From positions 2,852,001 through 2,916,000 of the forward strand of contig NC_026659.2 in NCBI RefSeq assembly GCF_000004075.3: a stretch of DNA of 64,000 bases, given 5' to 3'. The DNA comes from Cucumis sativus. Its lineage: Eukaryota > Streptophyta > Magnoliopsida > Cucurbitales > Cucurbitaceae. Both the position numbers and the translations under genes were made by a program. The notes under the pieces were generated by a model that had not been told where the DNA came from, did not search any database, and saw only the letters and a program-made list of their open reading frames with translations. Positions 28,144 through 38,309 of this stretch are shown here, in pieces (positions within the stretch are counted from its first letter, which is position 1; the number at the start of each line of letters is the position of its first letter).

Positions 28144-28528
28144 TGAATTTCGTTATTTCCATTCCAATTATTTGGGTTGTGTACCTGACTTTGGTCCTCT
28201 CTAATCTCAGCGAATACGAGAAGCTCGGATCCCACACCCTAATTGGCCTACCTTCCTCTTATTCCACACGCTTCGTGGAATCTGAATAAATGAAAACCAA
28301 ATATTCCATCATAATTGTCGGCGACAACTTCGGTTGTGGTTCTTCACGGGAGCACGTGCCGGTTGTGTTGGGAGTGTCCGGCGCCGTGGCGGTTGTGGCT
28401 GAATCTTATGCGCATATTTTCCTCACAGCAAACTCCGTGGCAACCAGAGAGATTTATCCATTGGAATCAGAGACTAGGATTTCACGTATTCAGAGAGATT
28501 TATCCATTGGAATCAGAGACTAGGATTT
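28144..28528 (+). pseudogene. isopropylmalate isomerase small-subunit fragment, unit A
   Basis: It matches the intact gene at 56156-56632 with an internal deletion of 56179-56324 that removes the GDNIDTD region. The stretch from YLTLVPSN-like to LESETRI-like remains. Relative to the intact gene, VESEE is broken by a stop (GAATAAATG near 28285). The FFRNS site reads FLTANS through a short insertion shared by all three fragments. A 46-bp tandem duplication (period from 28445 to 28491) repeats the end including the junction. No transit peptide and no C terminus remain. Confidence 0.9.
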
Positions 28529-28536
28529 CACGTATT
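28445..28536. repeat. 46-bp tandem duplication across the duplication junction, unit A
   Basis: CAGAGAGATTTATCCATTGG and the following 26 bases occur twice, at 28445 and 28491. The repeat includes the foreign CACGTATT that follows the isomerase break point, so it arose after the block was truncated. Confidence 0.8.
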
Positions 28537-30131
28537 TTAAAATTAAACAATAATAATAATAACTAGAAAGTAATGCGCTTTGGTAAGCAAAATAATAATA
28601 ATAAAAAAAAAACTATTTTAAACACATAAATAGACTAAAACATGAAATGATATGATCGACATGTTTTTCATTCTTGAAGACCGACAATATATATATCTTC
28701 TTAAATTATATTTAAAAATAAATTAACAATTATTTATTCTTAACTAAATGTTAGTGGATAAGTAAAACTTAACTTTATGATTTATGAATATATAGTATGA
28801 AATACATTCAAACTAGAATTTAAATATTTAATATGCTATCAATATTATAGAACTTCGTTTTTCAAAAGAGCCAAAAAAGAACTTACAATAATATATTCCT
28901 AAATATGAGGAATATCATCTTCTTTAAAAAGAAGATATTTAAGGAAAATCTTTGACTCCTTATTAAAAGATATTGATAAATGATCATAAACATAAAGAAG
29001 ATATTTTACATTTCTTTAAATAAAATAAAACTAATTTCATATTTATCAAAAAAAAAAATCTAACAAAACACGTTTGAAAGTAACTAACAAGAATTGACAA
29101 AATAAATTTTAATCCATGTCCTATTTAGAGTTGATTTAATTTTAGTTCTTCTCTATTCAAATTTTATCGATTTTCAATAAATCTTAAATTTAATCTTTCC
29201 AATACTAGTTTATCAATAAAATTTCTGATTGCCTTTTGTTTTCTATTATAATGCATTTTCACTCTGAGTTTTAAAAATATATTAATATATTGTGTTCTCT
29301 TGCATGAAAAATATTAACTTCGGGAGACTACATTTAAGTACATACATTCATCACTAAAATTAAACATTTGAAACTAAAGTAAAATGGCTAAAATTGAACC
29401 ATAGTTTTTATTTTGTTTTACTTTATTTCATTTATTGGGAGCTCTTTTTCTAATGAATGGAACAAGTAAGCAAAAGGTAATATAACTTACACTTCAAAAT
29501 GTGAAGTTTTAAGCATATATACATACATATATATATATAATCAAATTATTTAAGAGGTATGAATAAAAAGAATTAATTAAGGAGTTTACTTAATATATAT
29601 TTGATTAAGGTTATGAAAATTAAATATAAAATAAAATAACAACTCAATTTTATTGAATATGAATAAGTAGTTTAATTACAAACTATACGGGGTAAAGAGC
29701 CTATAAAAAAAGGTAACCGATAATACAAAAGATGTTCTAATTAACATCATCACGAACTAATCTGAAAACTACTTCACTGGGGAACATAAGTCTTCAAATC
29801 TTCAAGTTTAAACACGTACACCCGCTCCTTCCAACTCTTGACCATTATTTTCTTTGATTCTATTACCAAATTAGAATTACATATTATTTTCTATTTGAAA
29901 GAAAAATCACATATAAATTTATAATTGCAATTTAAATGAAAGATCACGAAACATTCTTTTAAGTAAATACATATACTTAGGACTTTGAAGAAAAAAACTT
30001 GTATATATATTCCCAACTGTCCTAGAGCTACGTAAATCATTCATGCAAACCTAATTGCTTCTAACATTTCATGCACGTGCCATTCAAAAAATTAATTACA
30101 TAGAGATAAAATAATTAAATTGCACATTACC

Positions 30132-30620
30132 TCAAGCGCCCGACTCCAATATCTTTTCAAATTCTCTCATGGAATCGAGATTCTCGTTGAAATTAAACAC
30201 TGGGTTGATCTTGTCAAGAGCTTCCCTTGAAGCTCGTTTTTGTTCTTGTAATATTGAGCTTGTCTTTGGAGTGGCACCAACAACAGCATATTCATACTTG
30301 TTAGAATCATTATTAGAATTTTGAAGTTTTTGTTGAGCCTTCAAAATGGTGCTTCCAAATTTGGCTTTTAACACTTCAACTCGTGCAGCCCGTCTTGGTG
30401 ACAACACTACAATAGTAGTGTTTGGCTTTATGGGCAATAGCTCAATGTTATTCTTCTTTGGTGATGGGCATTTGAAGTTTGCCAATTCACGATCACTCTT
30501 GGATTCCTTTCTTTGGTAAATGTTATATGGTTTCATGGCCGTTGTAACTTTGGTTGAAAGAACTTTGGGTTTTAACACATGATAATCTACATATCTCCGT
30601 TTTGTTTGCATCATCTTCAT
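30132..30620 (-). CDS. bromodomain-less GTE-like protein, copy B (162 aa)
   Basis: An intact 162-residue frame from MKMMQTKRRYVDYH. Residues 73-99 hold the LSPRRAARVEVLKAKF ... ILKAQQKL block and residues 125-158 the REALDKINP ... NENLDSMREFEKIL block. Both resemble the C-terminal part of plant GTE factors (pattern memory, not a search). No bromodomain is present here or upstream. The ATG was preferred over one at 30707, because an acceptor (CTCTCAG ending at 30636) puts the upstream codons in the 5' intron. The untranslated first exon probably begins near 31640 and ends at the GTGAGC donor by 31483. By eye it differs from copy C at five residues. An open frame in all four units argues for recent origin or selection; expression is unknown. 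Confidence 0.6.
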   Translation of the reverse strand: MKMMQTKRRYVDYHVLKPKVLSTKVTTAMKPYNIYQRKESKSDRELANFKCPSPKKNNIELLPIKPNTTIVVLSPRRAARVEVLKAKFGSTILKAQQKLQNSNNDSNKYEYAVVGATPKTSSILQEQKRASREALDKINPVFNFNENLDSMREFEKILESGA

Positions 30621-31196
30621 CTTTTTGAATGCTTGCTGAGAGAAAACGTGACAAAAAGATGTCAAGCAAAATATATATATATATTCCATAATTACTATTG
30701 GATGCATTGTTATTATATATTAGAAACAAAATTACAAGATAATTAAACTTAGAAGAAGAAAAAAAAATCCACACGTGAAACTGTGGTGAAATTAGAGACA
30801 ATGTTGAAATTATGATGTAACATGAGACTTCGTTTTATTCATATATATTTGAAATATACTTTAGTTTTAGATTTTACTGATTTTTTGTTTTGATATTTAG
30901 TAATTGAACTTGGATATGTATATTAGTTTTTATACATTTCAACCAGAAATTTACAAGGAAAAATTGGAAATATGTCCGCTTAAATATGGGTGCAAATTTT
31001 CAAATTTTGGTATTAAGCAACGTTTTAAATTTTCACGTTTGAAAGCAACATCAATTAAAGATCTTAATTTCACAAAAATTATGATGGAAATATACTTAAA
31101 ATATCTTCAAGAAATGCAACAAACAGCTTAAGGGAGTTTTATGTATATGGAAACACAATACAACCTAGTTAAACTTAAAGAAAAAGAAATCATCAT

Positions 31197-31436
31197 TAGA
31201 TTAATCTAATGGTATAAATGCCATAACTAACTAAGAGGTCATAACTAACTAAGAGGTCATGAGTTGAATCTAAGGTTGGCTTAGTGGTAAAAAGGTCATA
31301 ACTAACTAAGAGGTCATGAGTTGAATCTAAGGTTGGCTTAATGGTAAAAATGTCATAACTAACTAAGAGGTCATGGGTTGAATCTACGGTGCCTACCTAC
31401 CCAACAATTAATTTTCCATGGGTTTCCTTGAGTACA
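31197..31436 (+). repeat. SINE-like minisatellite, 57-bp period, unit B
   Basis: The block GGTTGGCTTAGTGGTAAAAA through GAGGTCATGAGTTGAATCTA recurs with a 57-base period (for example from 31270 to 31327). It is preceded by a shorter duplicated CATAACTAACTAAGAGGT piece. Each unit carries an A-box match (TGGCTTAGTGG at 31277-31287) and a weak B box. Units A and D hold only two segments, so the tRNA-like head has expanded here. Confidence 0.65.
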
Positions 31437-31560
31437 CTAACATATATAAAAAAGCCTTAAAGAAAAGGAAAGAAAAGCTCACCGAAATTAATATGGAGAA
31501 ATGTTCGAGAGAAGGTGCGAATTATGAAGAAAAGAATCCGCCTCTTGACACTCTTTAGCT

Positions 31561-31645
31561 AAGAGAGAAAAATCAAGAATCCACCTCGTAGAGAGAAAAA
31601 TCAAGAATCCACCTCGTAGGGAGAAAAATCAAGAATCCAACACGT
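31561..31645. repeat. 28-bp tandem repeats in the leader of GTE-like copy B
   Basis: GAGAGAAAAATCAAGAATCC followed by ACCTCGTA is repeated three times with small changes (last copy AACACGTT). It falls in the predicted untranslated first exon. Unit C has the same array (37981-38065). Units A and D have fewer or less regular copies. Confidence 0.7.
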
Positions 31646-31713
31646 TAAGAGAAATATGAAGAACGGGGCCTTATTTGTGTAGATATATATTTTCTTTTTG
31701 AACCAATATTAAG

Positions 31714-31865
31714 TTTCCCGCCAAATCCTAAATTGCAATTATTGTCTTTTTATGCTAAAAATTTCGAATATAAACAAACAAACAAACTTTATGACTAAAG
31801 ATTGGATTTAGTAATTTTTCAATATATATATTTATTTTCGGAGGTTGGGATCCTTTGGCGCCAAA
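31714..31865. promoter_or_regulatory. two E2F-type sites, unit B promoter
   Basis: TTTCCCGCCAAA at 31714-31725 and TTTGGCGCCAAA at 31854-31865. The second is a perfect palindrome with an E2F core on each strand. Confidence 0.6.
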
Positions 31866-31889
31866 CTCATGAGCACATAATATTTACTA

Positions 31890-33824
31890 CATTTTCTTAT
31901 TTTGCCTAAAACTAGAAAATACAGGCCGTGCATGATGAATTTATATGTACCGATGCTTTTTGTGCATTTCCTGTAGCTTTATCTATTAACCATATATATG
32001 TACACAAATAATAGTCATCCTTTTCCTTCCTTACATATAAATTTTCATGCGACTTGACAGCTCATCAATTCAAAAGGTATATGATTTATAATCGCTTTAT
32101 GTCTTTGAAGCACATAAGAAACAACGATGAATGGCCTAACTGAATTTGCAAACTTATCGTATCGGTTACTCTATCTGTACTGATTCTAGAGAGTAGTCAT
32201 TCTTACAATCATGGAACGTCTTAGAAATGATAAAAGTATATATAACCGAAAAGGTTCAGTTATTTAATTATAACGCTAAAAATTTCATGTCATAAGATAA
32301 TGAATGGCTTATAGTCTCCACACCTCCACCTTTTTTGGTTCAGAATTTTGTGATCCTCGTTTGATTTTGCCATGAAAGTTATGTTGTAGGATGCAGCAAA
32401 ACTCTTAAGTACGTGTGTTTGTCCCATTTTCAGCTGAATGTTGGAAACAAGTCTGCTGCAGGAGAATGCTATATACGAACAGAAATTTGCCTGCAAGGTC
32501 ATCTAACATGCTTAGTTATATAGTAAATCTTAAATCATGAGCTACCAATGATTTAGTTCACCTATATCTCTGAATTTAAAGTTTCACAAGGACCAGTAAA
32601 CTACATGGTAAAAAATGTATTTGACACCCACTCAAATGCAGGACTGGTGGATGCCATAAGAGAAGACGTCTCTATGCTAACACTGCTGGCAGAAGTCTTG
32701 TGTCTCTTAGATATGATTGTCAATTCATTTGCACATACAATATCAACAAAGCCTATCGATCGATATACTAGGCCAAACTTTACAGGTAAGCAAACATGTT
32801 TCCCTGCCTTGCATTCGGTCCTGATGCTTCTGAATGCAACAACAAAACTGACAATGATTGATTTTTCTTGATACATATAGAGAATGGCCCGATGGCAATT
32901 GAAGCTGCGAGACACCCAATCTTAGAAAGTATACACAATGATTTCGTTGTACGTATAACTTCCTTGCCAATTGCTAATACTATAGCAATATAGGATTGTT
33001 TTGTATGCAGACTCTTTTTCTTGTTTTTTTTATGGAAATTTGTGTTTTTTCTTTGCAGGCTAATAGCATATTTCTATCTGAAGCATCCAACATGATAATC
33101 GTCATGGGTCCAAATATGTAAGAACTCGCCCCATGACGTGATTTAGATTGCACGAAAAATTGTTGATTTATTTTTCCCGTTTCACCTTGGCTAACTTCTT
33201 TGAAATAAAATAATTCAGAAAAGAGAATAAGCTAATGATCTATACCTAATAACTCAAAAGGGAGAGCACTTACGAACTAAAACTGCATCGTTTGAGATGC
33301 TAAAAGCACCCCATCATCTTCGTGGCACCTTTGTCAAAAACTAGTCACGGAACTAATACATGAGGGAAAGTTATAAGCTTAGCCATCACCGGAAACACAA
33401 GATCGATGTTGTTCCATTAGTATCAAATAGGCATAATAAAAACAGTGTTATAATGTAAGAGACGCTCTGAATATCCCTTCTTAATAATAATAATAATAAT
33501 ATCATATCATATTATAAATAATCTTGGAAACATTGAAAAATATTTAATTGTGGCACATATATATATTCACCGAAACGCCATCTTTTCGGTTTTTTGTAAA
33601 ACAGTATAATTTCCACAAATGTCCAATCCAAGGGGAAAAACATTATACAATGATTTCATTGATACTCAGGAGAATGATCTGAATTTAGATAAAGGTATAT
33701 GTAATTTGAATATCGTTTAAACATCTCATACACAGTTAAGCTAAGATTCAGGTTGCCATTGTACAACTTGGAAGTCTTTGGATGTCATGCTGTAACGAAC
33801 TACATCTTCTTGCAGGAGTGGAAA
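31890..33824 (+). pseudogene. MSH4: MSH4 fragment, unit B (exons 15-18 and start of 19)
   Basis: The leader joins directly into intron 1 sequence through a TAATATTT junction, so exon 1 is lost. After 31980 the sequence jumps to intron 14 of MSH4. Exons 15 (near 32433-32496), 16 (32641-32784), 17 (32880-32947) and 18 (33060-33118) keep their splice sites and frames with few changes. Intron 18 follows, then 15-20 bases of exon 19, which meet isomerase sequence at GAGTACCT (33825-33832). In the MSH4 frame the P-loop reads up to SGKST and then a TGA. Without exons 1-14 and 20-24 it is not functional. Confidence 0.88.
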
Positions 33825-34126
33825 GAGTACCTGACTTTGATCCCCTCTAATCTCGGTGAATACGAGAAGCTCCGATCCTACGCCCTAATTGGCCTCCCTT
33901 CTTCTTATTCACACGCTTCGTGGAATCTGAAGAAATGAAAACCAAATATTCCATCATAATTGTCGGCGACAACTTCAGCTGTGGTTCTTCATGGGAGCAC
34001 GCGCCGATTGCGTTGGGAGCGTCCGGCGTCATGGCGGTAGTGGCTGAATCTTATGGGCATATTTCTTCACAGCAAACTCCGTGGCAACCAGAGATATTTA
34101 TCCATTGGAATCGGAGACTAGGATTT
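33825..34126 (+). pseudogene. isopropylmalate isomerase small-subunit fragment, unit B
   Basis: It begins at the EYLTLVPSN region, fused to MSH4 exon 19 through eight shared bases, and ends at the same base as the other fragments (GGATTT, matching 56632). A lost C in TATTCCACACG shifts the frame. FGCGSSREH reads FSCGSSWEH, and the FFRNS site carries the shared short insertion. Confidence 0.9.
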
Positions 34127-34299
34127 TTGCGTATTTTAAAATTAAAAAAAAATAGAAAATAATGCTTTGGTAAGCAAAATGATAATAATAAAAGTATAAC
34201 TATTTTAAACACTTAAATAGACTAAATGATGAAGTAATATGATCGACATATTTTTCCTTCTTGAAGACCTACAATATATACCTATCTTCTTAAAGATAA

Positions 34300-35170
34300 A
34301 AAAGTATTTAAAAAGATCCCTAAACACAGTATGAGAATCTTTTCTAACAACAACAATCTTCAAGAGCATAAAATTCCAATAGGAAATTTAAGTTAATCAA
34401 CAACATCATCAACATTTTATCAACCAACATATTGAGTCAATTTCTCCCCCAATTTTGCATTCTCCACGGACTGAGTCATAGTTTATTTGCAACGGTGGTA
34501 TCCTCATAATAGCATCTTCTTTCAAATTAAGAGAGAAAAAACTCTACTTTCAGTCATATAACTTGAACATCCATTGTCGATTGAAATGAGAAAGGATTTA
34601 ATTTATACGAGCCTTTCAATATGAAAAATTTTATCCACATCTAGAACTGGAGGATGAGTTGGTGATCCACCTTCCTTGATCGACACTACTGAAAACTCAA
34701 TGAACCTGCGCCAACCCGCTCTAATATCAATTGAAAAACAGGTAATAGATGAGGTTAAATGCCCTTTAGCTATATCACAAATATTTAACTCTAGGAATAA
34801 CTAGTGTACATGGAAGAAAAATAACACAGTGCACTTGAGTAACCCAATTCGATAAATAAGACCTACGTCTGAGAAGCTTCTTTGCTCAGATAAGAAATAT
34901 TATTGAGATTCAAAAGTTTGTAACTTAACCCAAAGTTAAGTTAACAAGTTATCACCATAACTTAATCGTATAAACACATACTAAACTCAGGCTCTCCTGG
35001 ACGGTGAACTTGTATCTCCTCGAAGACGAATTCAGGAGGCTCCCCTAAATTCATTGATCGCACTACAATTATTTGTGCCTTCATTCATATTTCTTATCAA
35101 TTGATACGCTGTCAAATCCCTTGACGGTTTTCAATAACTTATCATAATGCAAAAGGTAACCGGTATACTT
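34300..35170 (-). mobile_element. decayed copia-like LTR retroelement remnant
   Basis: This segment interrupts sequence that is continuous in units B and D. Read on the minus strand, an LTR-like part (above 34735) contains the CAGACGTAGGTC ... GTGTTATTTTTCTTCC string typical of copia LTR ends. It is followed by TGATATTAGAGC (34718-34729 complement), two mismatches from the initiator-Met primer-binding site TGGTATCAGAGC. The remaining part would be leader or gag. There is no intact frame. The LTR identity rests on remembered motifs. Confidence 0.55.
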
Positions 35171-36554
35171 TTGTGGATAAGTAAGACTAACTTTATGGTT
35201 TATGAATATATAGTATGAAATAAATTTAAATTATAATTTAAATATTTAATATGCTACCAATATTAAAGAACTTCTTTTTTCAAATTGTCAAAAAAGAACT
35301 TACAATAAAATATTCCTAAATATGAGGAATATCATCTCCTTTAAAAATGAGATATTTAAGGAAGATCTTTTGAATCTTTATTAAAAGATATTGATAAATG
35401 ATCCTAAACATAAAAGAAGATATTTCACATTTTTTAAATAAAAATAAAACTAATTGCATATTTGTCAAAAAAAAAAAAATCTAACAAAACATTAATTCAC
35501 TAAATTAATGAGAATTGACAAAATAAATTTTAGTCCATGTCCTATCTAGAGTTGATTTAATTTTAGTTATTCTCTGTTCAAATTTTATCAAATTTTATGA
35601 GACTTTCAATAAATGTTAAGTTTAGTCTTTCCTATACTAGTTTATCAATAAAATTTCTCATTGCTATTAACATGCATTTTCACTATGAATTTTAAAAATA
35701 TATTAATATATTGTGTTCTCTTGCATGAAAATTATTAACTTGGGGAGACTACATTTAAGATATACTCAAATTACATACATTATTCATCACTAAAATACAT
35801 TTGAAATTAAAGTAAAATGTCTAAAATTGAACCATAGTTTTTATTTTGTTTTACTTTATTTCATTTATTGGGAGCTCTTTTCCTAACGAATGGAACAAGC
35901 AAAAGGTAATATAACTTACACTTGAAAATGTGAGGTTTTAAGCATATATACATATATATAGAATCAAATTATGTAAGAGGTTATGAATAAAAAGAATTAA
36001 TTAAGGAGTTTACTTAATATATATTTGATTAATGTTCTGAAAATTAAATATAAAATAAAATAACAACTCAATTTTATTGAATACTAATAAGTAGTTTAAT
36101 TACAAACTATATGTCAGAGCATATAAAAAAGGTAACCCATAATACAAAAGATGTTCTAATTAACATCATCACGAACTAATCTGAAAACTACTTCACTCGG
36201 GAACATAAGTCTTCAAATCTTCAAGTTTAAACACGTACACCCGCTCCTTCCAACTCTTGACCATTATTTTCTTTGATTCTATTACCAAATTAGAATTACA
36301 TATTATTTTATATTTGAAAGAAAAATCACATATAAATTTATAATTACAATTTAAATGAAAGATCACGAAACATTCTTTTAAGTAAATACATATACTTAGG
36401 ACTTTGAAGAAAAAAACTTGTATATATATTCCCAACTGTCCTAGAGCTAAGTAAATCATTCATGCAAACCTAATTGCTTCTAACATTTCATGCACGTGCC
36501 ATTCAAAAAATTAATTACATAGAGATAAGATAATTAAATTGCATATTACCTCAA

Positions 36555-37043
36555 TCAAGCGCCCGACTCCAATATCTTTTCAAATTCTCTCATGGAATCG
36601 AGATTCTCGTTGAAATCAAACACTGGGTTGATCTTGTCAAGAGCTTCCCTTGAAGCTCGTTTTTGTTCTTGTAATATTGAGCATGTCTTTGGAGTCGCAC
36701 CAACAACAACATATTCATACTTATTAGAATCATTATTGGAATTTTGAAGTTTTTGTTGAGCCTTCAAAATGGTGCTTCCAAATTTGGCTTTTAACACTTC
36801 AACTCGTGCAGCCCGTCTTGGTGACAACACTACAATAGTAGTGTTTGGCTTTACGGGCAATAGCTCAATGTTATTCTTCTTTGGTGATGGGCATTTGAAG
36901 TTTGCCAATTCACGATCACTCTTGGATTCCTTTCTTTGGTAAATGTTATATGGTTTCATGGCCGTTGTAACTTTGGTTGAAAGAACTTTGGGTTTTAACA
37001 CATGATAATCTACATGTCTCCGTTTTGTTTGCATCATCTTCAT
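36555..37043 (-). CDS. bromodomain-less GTE-like protein, copy C (162 aa)
   Basis: Intact 162-residue frame, almost the same as copy B; by eye the differences are Tyr10His, Ile64Val, Ala112Val, Ser121Cys and Asn143Asp. It has the same GTE-like blocks at residues 73-99 and 125-158 and the same splice signals (acceptor before 37058, donor by 37903). Because B and C also share their flanks, they are recent copies or have been homogenised. Function is not known; family link by pattern memory. Confidence 0.6.
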   Translation of the reverse strand: MKMMQTKRRHVDYHVLKPKVLSTKVTTAMKPYNIYQRKESKSDRELANFKCPSPKKNNIELLPVKPNTTIVVLSPRRAARVEVLKAKFGSTILKAQQKLQNSNNDSNKYEYVVVGATPKTCSILQEQKRASREALDKINPVFDFNENLDSMREFEKILESGA

Positions 37044-37616
37044 CTTTTTGAATGCTTGCTGAGAGAAAACGTGACAAAAAGATGTCAAGCAAAATATATA
37101 TATATTCCATAATTACTATTGGATGCATTGTTATTATATATTAGAAACAAAATTACAAGATAATTAAACTTAGAAGAAGAAAAAAAAATCCACACGTGAA
37201 ACTGTGGTGAAATTAGAGACAATGTTGAAATTATGATGTAATATGAGACTTCCTTTTATTCATATATATTTGAAATATACTTTAGTTTTAGATTTTACTG
37301 ACTTTTTGTTTTGATATTTAGTAATTGAACTTGGATATGTATATTAGTTTTTATACATTTCAACCAGAAATTTACAAGGAAAAATTGGAAATATGTCCGC
37401 TTAAATATGGGTGCAAATTTTCAAATTTTGGTATTAAGCAACGTTTTAAATTTTCACGTTTGAAAGCACATCAATTAAAGATCTTAATTTCACAAAAATT
37501 ATGATGGAAATATACTTAAAATATCTTCAAGAAATGCAACAAACAGCTTAAGGGAGTTTTATGTATATGGAAACACAATGCATCCTAGTTAAACTTAAAG
37601 AAAAAGAAATCATCAT

Positions 37617-37856
37617 TAGATTAATCTAGTGGTATAAATGCCATAACTAACTAAGAGGTCATAACTAACTAAGAGGTCATGAGTTGAATCTAAGGTTGGC
37701 TTAGTGGTAAAAAGGTTATAACTAACTAAGAGGTCATGGGTTGAATCTAAGGTTGGCTTAATGGTAAAAATGTCATAACTAACTAAGAGGTCATGGGTTG
37801 AATCTACGGTGCCTACCTACCCAACAATTAATTTTCCATGGGTTTCCTTGAGTATA
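37617..37856 (+). repeat. SINE-like minisatellite, 57-bp period, unit C
   Basis: Same arrangement as in unit B, with the GGTTGGCTTA segments spaced by 57 bases and the GTGCCTACCTACC tail. It lies in the predicted 5' intron of GTE-like copy C. Confidence 0.65.
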
Positions 37857-37980
37857 CTAACATATATAAAAAAGCCTTAAAGAAAAGGAAAGAAAAGCTC
37901 ACCGAAATTAATATGGAGAAATGTTCGAGAGAAGGTGCGAATTATGAAGAAAAGAATCCGCCTCTTGACACTCTTTAGCT

Positions 37981-38065
37981 AGGAGAGAAAAATCAAGAAT
38001 CCACCTCGTAGAGAGAAAAATCAAGAATCCACCTCGTAGGGAGAAAAATCAAGAATCCAACACGT
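37981..38065. repeat. 28-bp tandem repeats in the leader of GTE-like copy C
   Basis: Three copies of the GAGAGAAAAATCAAGAATCC-type repeat, matching those of unit B. Confidence 0.7.
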
Positions 38066-38133
38066 TAAGAGAAATATGAAGAACGGAGCCTTATTTGTGT
38101 AGATATAGATTTTCTTTTTGAACCAATATTAAG

Positions 38134-38285
38134 TTTCCCGCCAAATCCTAAATTGTAATTATTGTCTTTTTATGCTAAAAATTTCGAATATAAACAAACA
38201 AACAAACTTTATGACTAAAGATTGGATTTAGTAATTTTTCAATATATATATTTATTTTCGGAGGTTGGGATCGTTTGGCGCCAAA
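38134..38285. promoter_or_regulatory. two E2F-type sites, unit C promoter
   Basis: TTTCCCGCCAAA at 38134-38145 and the palindromic TTTGGCGCCAAA at 38274-38285, in the same layout as unit B. Confidence 0.6.
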
Positions 38286-38309
38286 CTCATGAGCACATAA
38301 TATTTACTA

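Larger units (their letters stand above)
24680..28528. repeat. tandem segmental duplication, unit A
   Basis: Leftmost copy of the GTE-like / MSH4 / isomerase block. In order: 3' flank of the GTE-like gene, GTE-like CDS (25752-26225), its 5' intron with SINE-like repeats, a shared promoter with two E2F-type sites, a scrap of the MSH4 leader, MSH4 exon 10-11 remnants, and an isomerase small-subunit fragment. It is the most diverged and the shortest copy. Its left edge is only approximate. Confidence 0.8.
28529..34126. repeat. tandem segmental duplication, unit B
   Basis: It starts right after the isomerase truncation point of unit A and ends at the same point of its own isomerase fragment. Contents: GTE-like 3' flank, GTE-like CDS (30132-30620), SINE minisatellite, E2F-site promoter, MSH4 remnant with exons 15-18 and a piece of 19, and isomerase fragment. 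Its left half is nearly identical to unit C, while its right half has a different MSH4/isomerase junction. Confidence 0.85.

Noticed and set aside
28290-28523. 77-codon frame as a functional isomerase isoform
   Set aside because: It lacks the transit peptide, the DNIDTD region and the C terminus, and follows an in-frame stop; it is a fragment.
30521-30707. upstream ATG extending GTE-like copy B to 191 aa
   Set aside because: The added residues lie across an AT-rich stretch before a clear CTCTCAG acceptor, and copy A lacks them; the shorter start is shared by all copies.
32601-32915. 104-codon minus-strand frame
   Set aside because: Mirror of MSH4 exon 16 in the unit B remnant; the sense strand carries the MSH4 homology.
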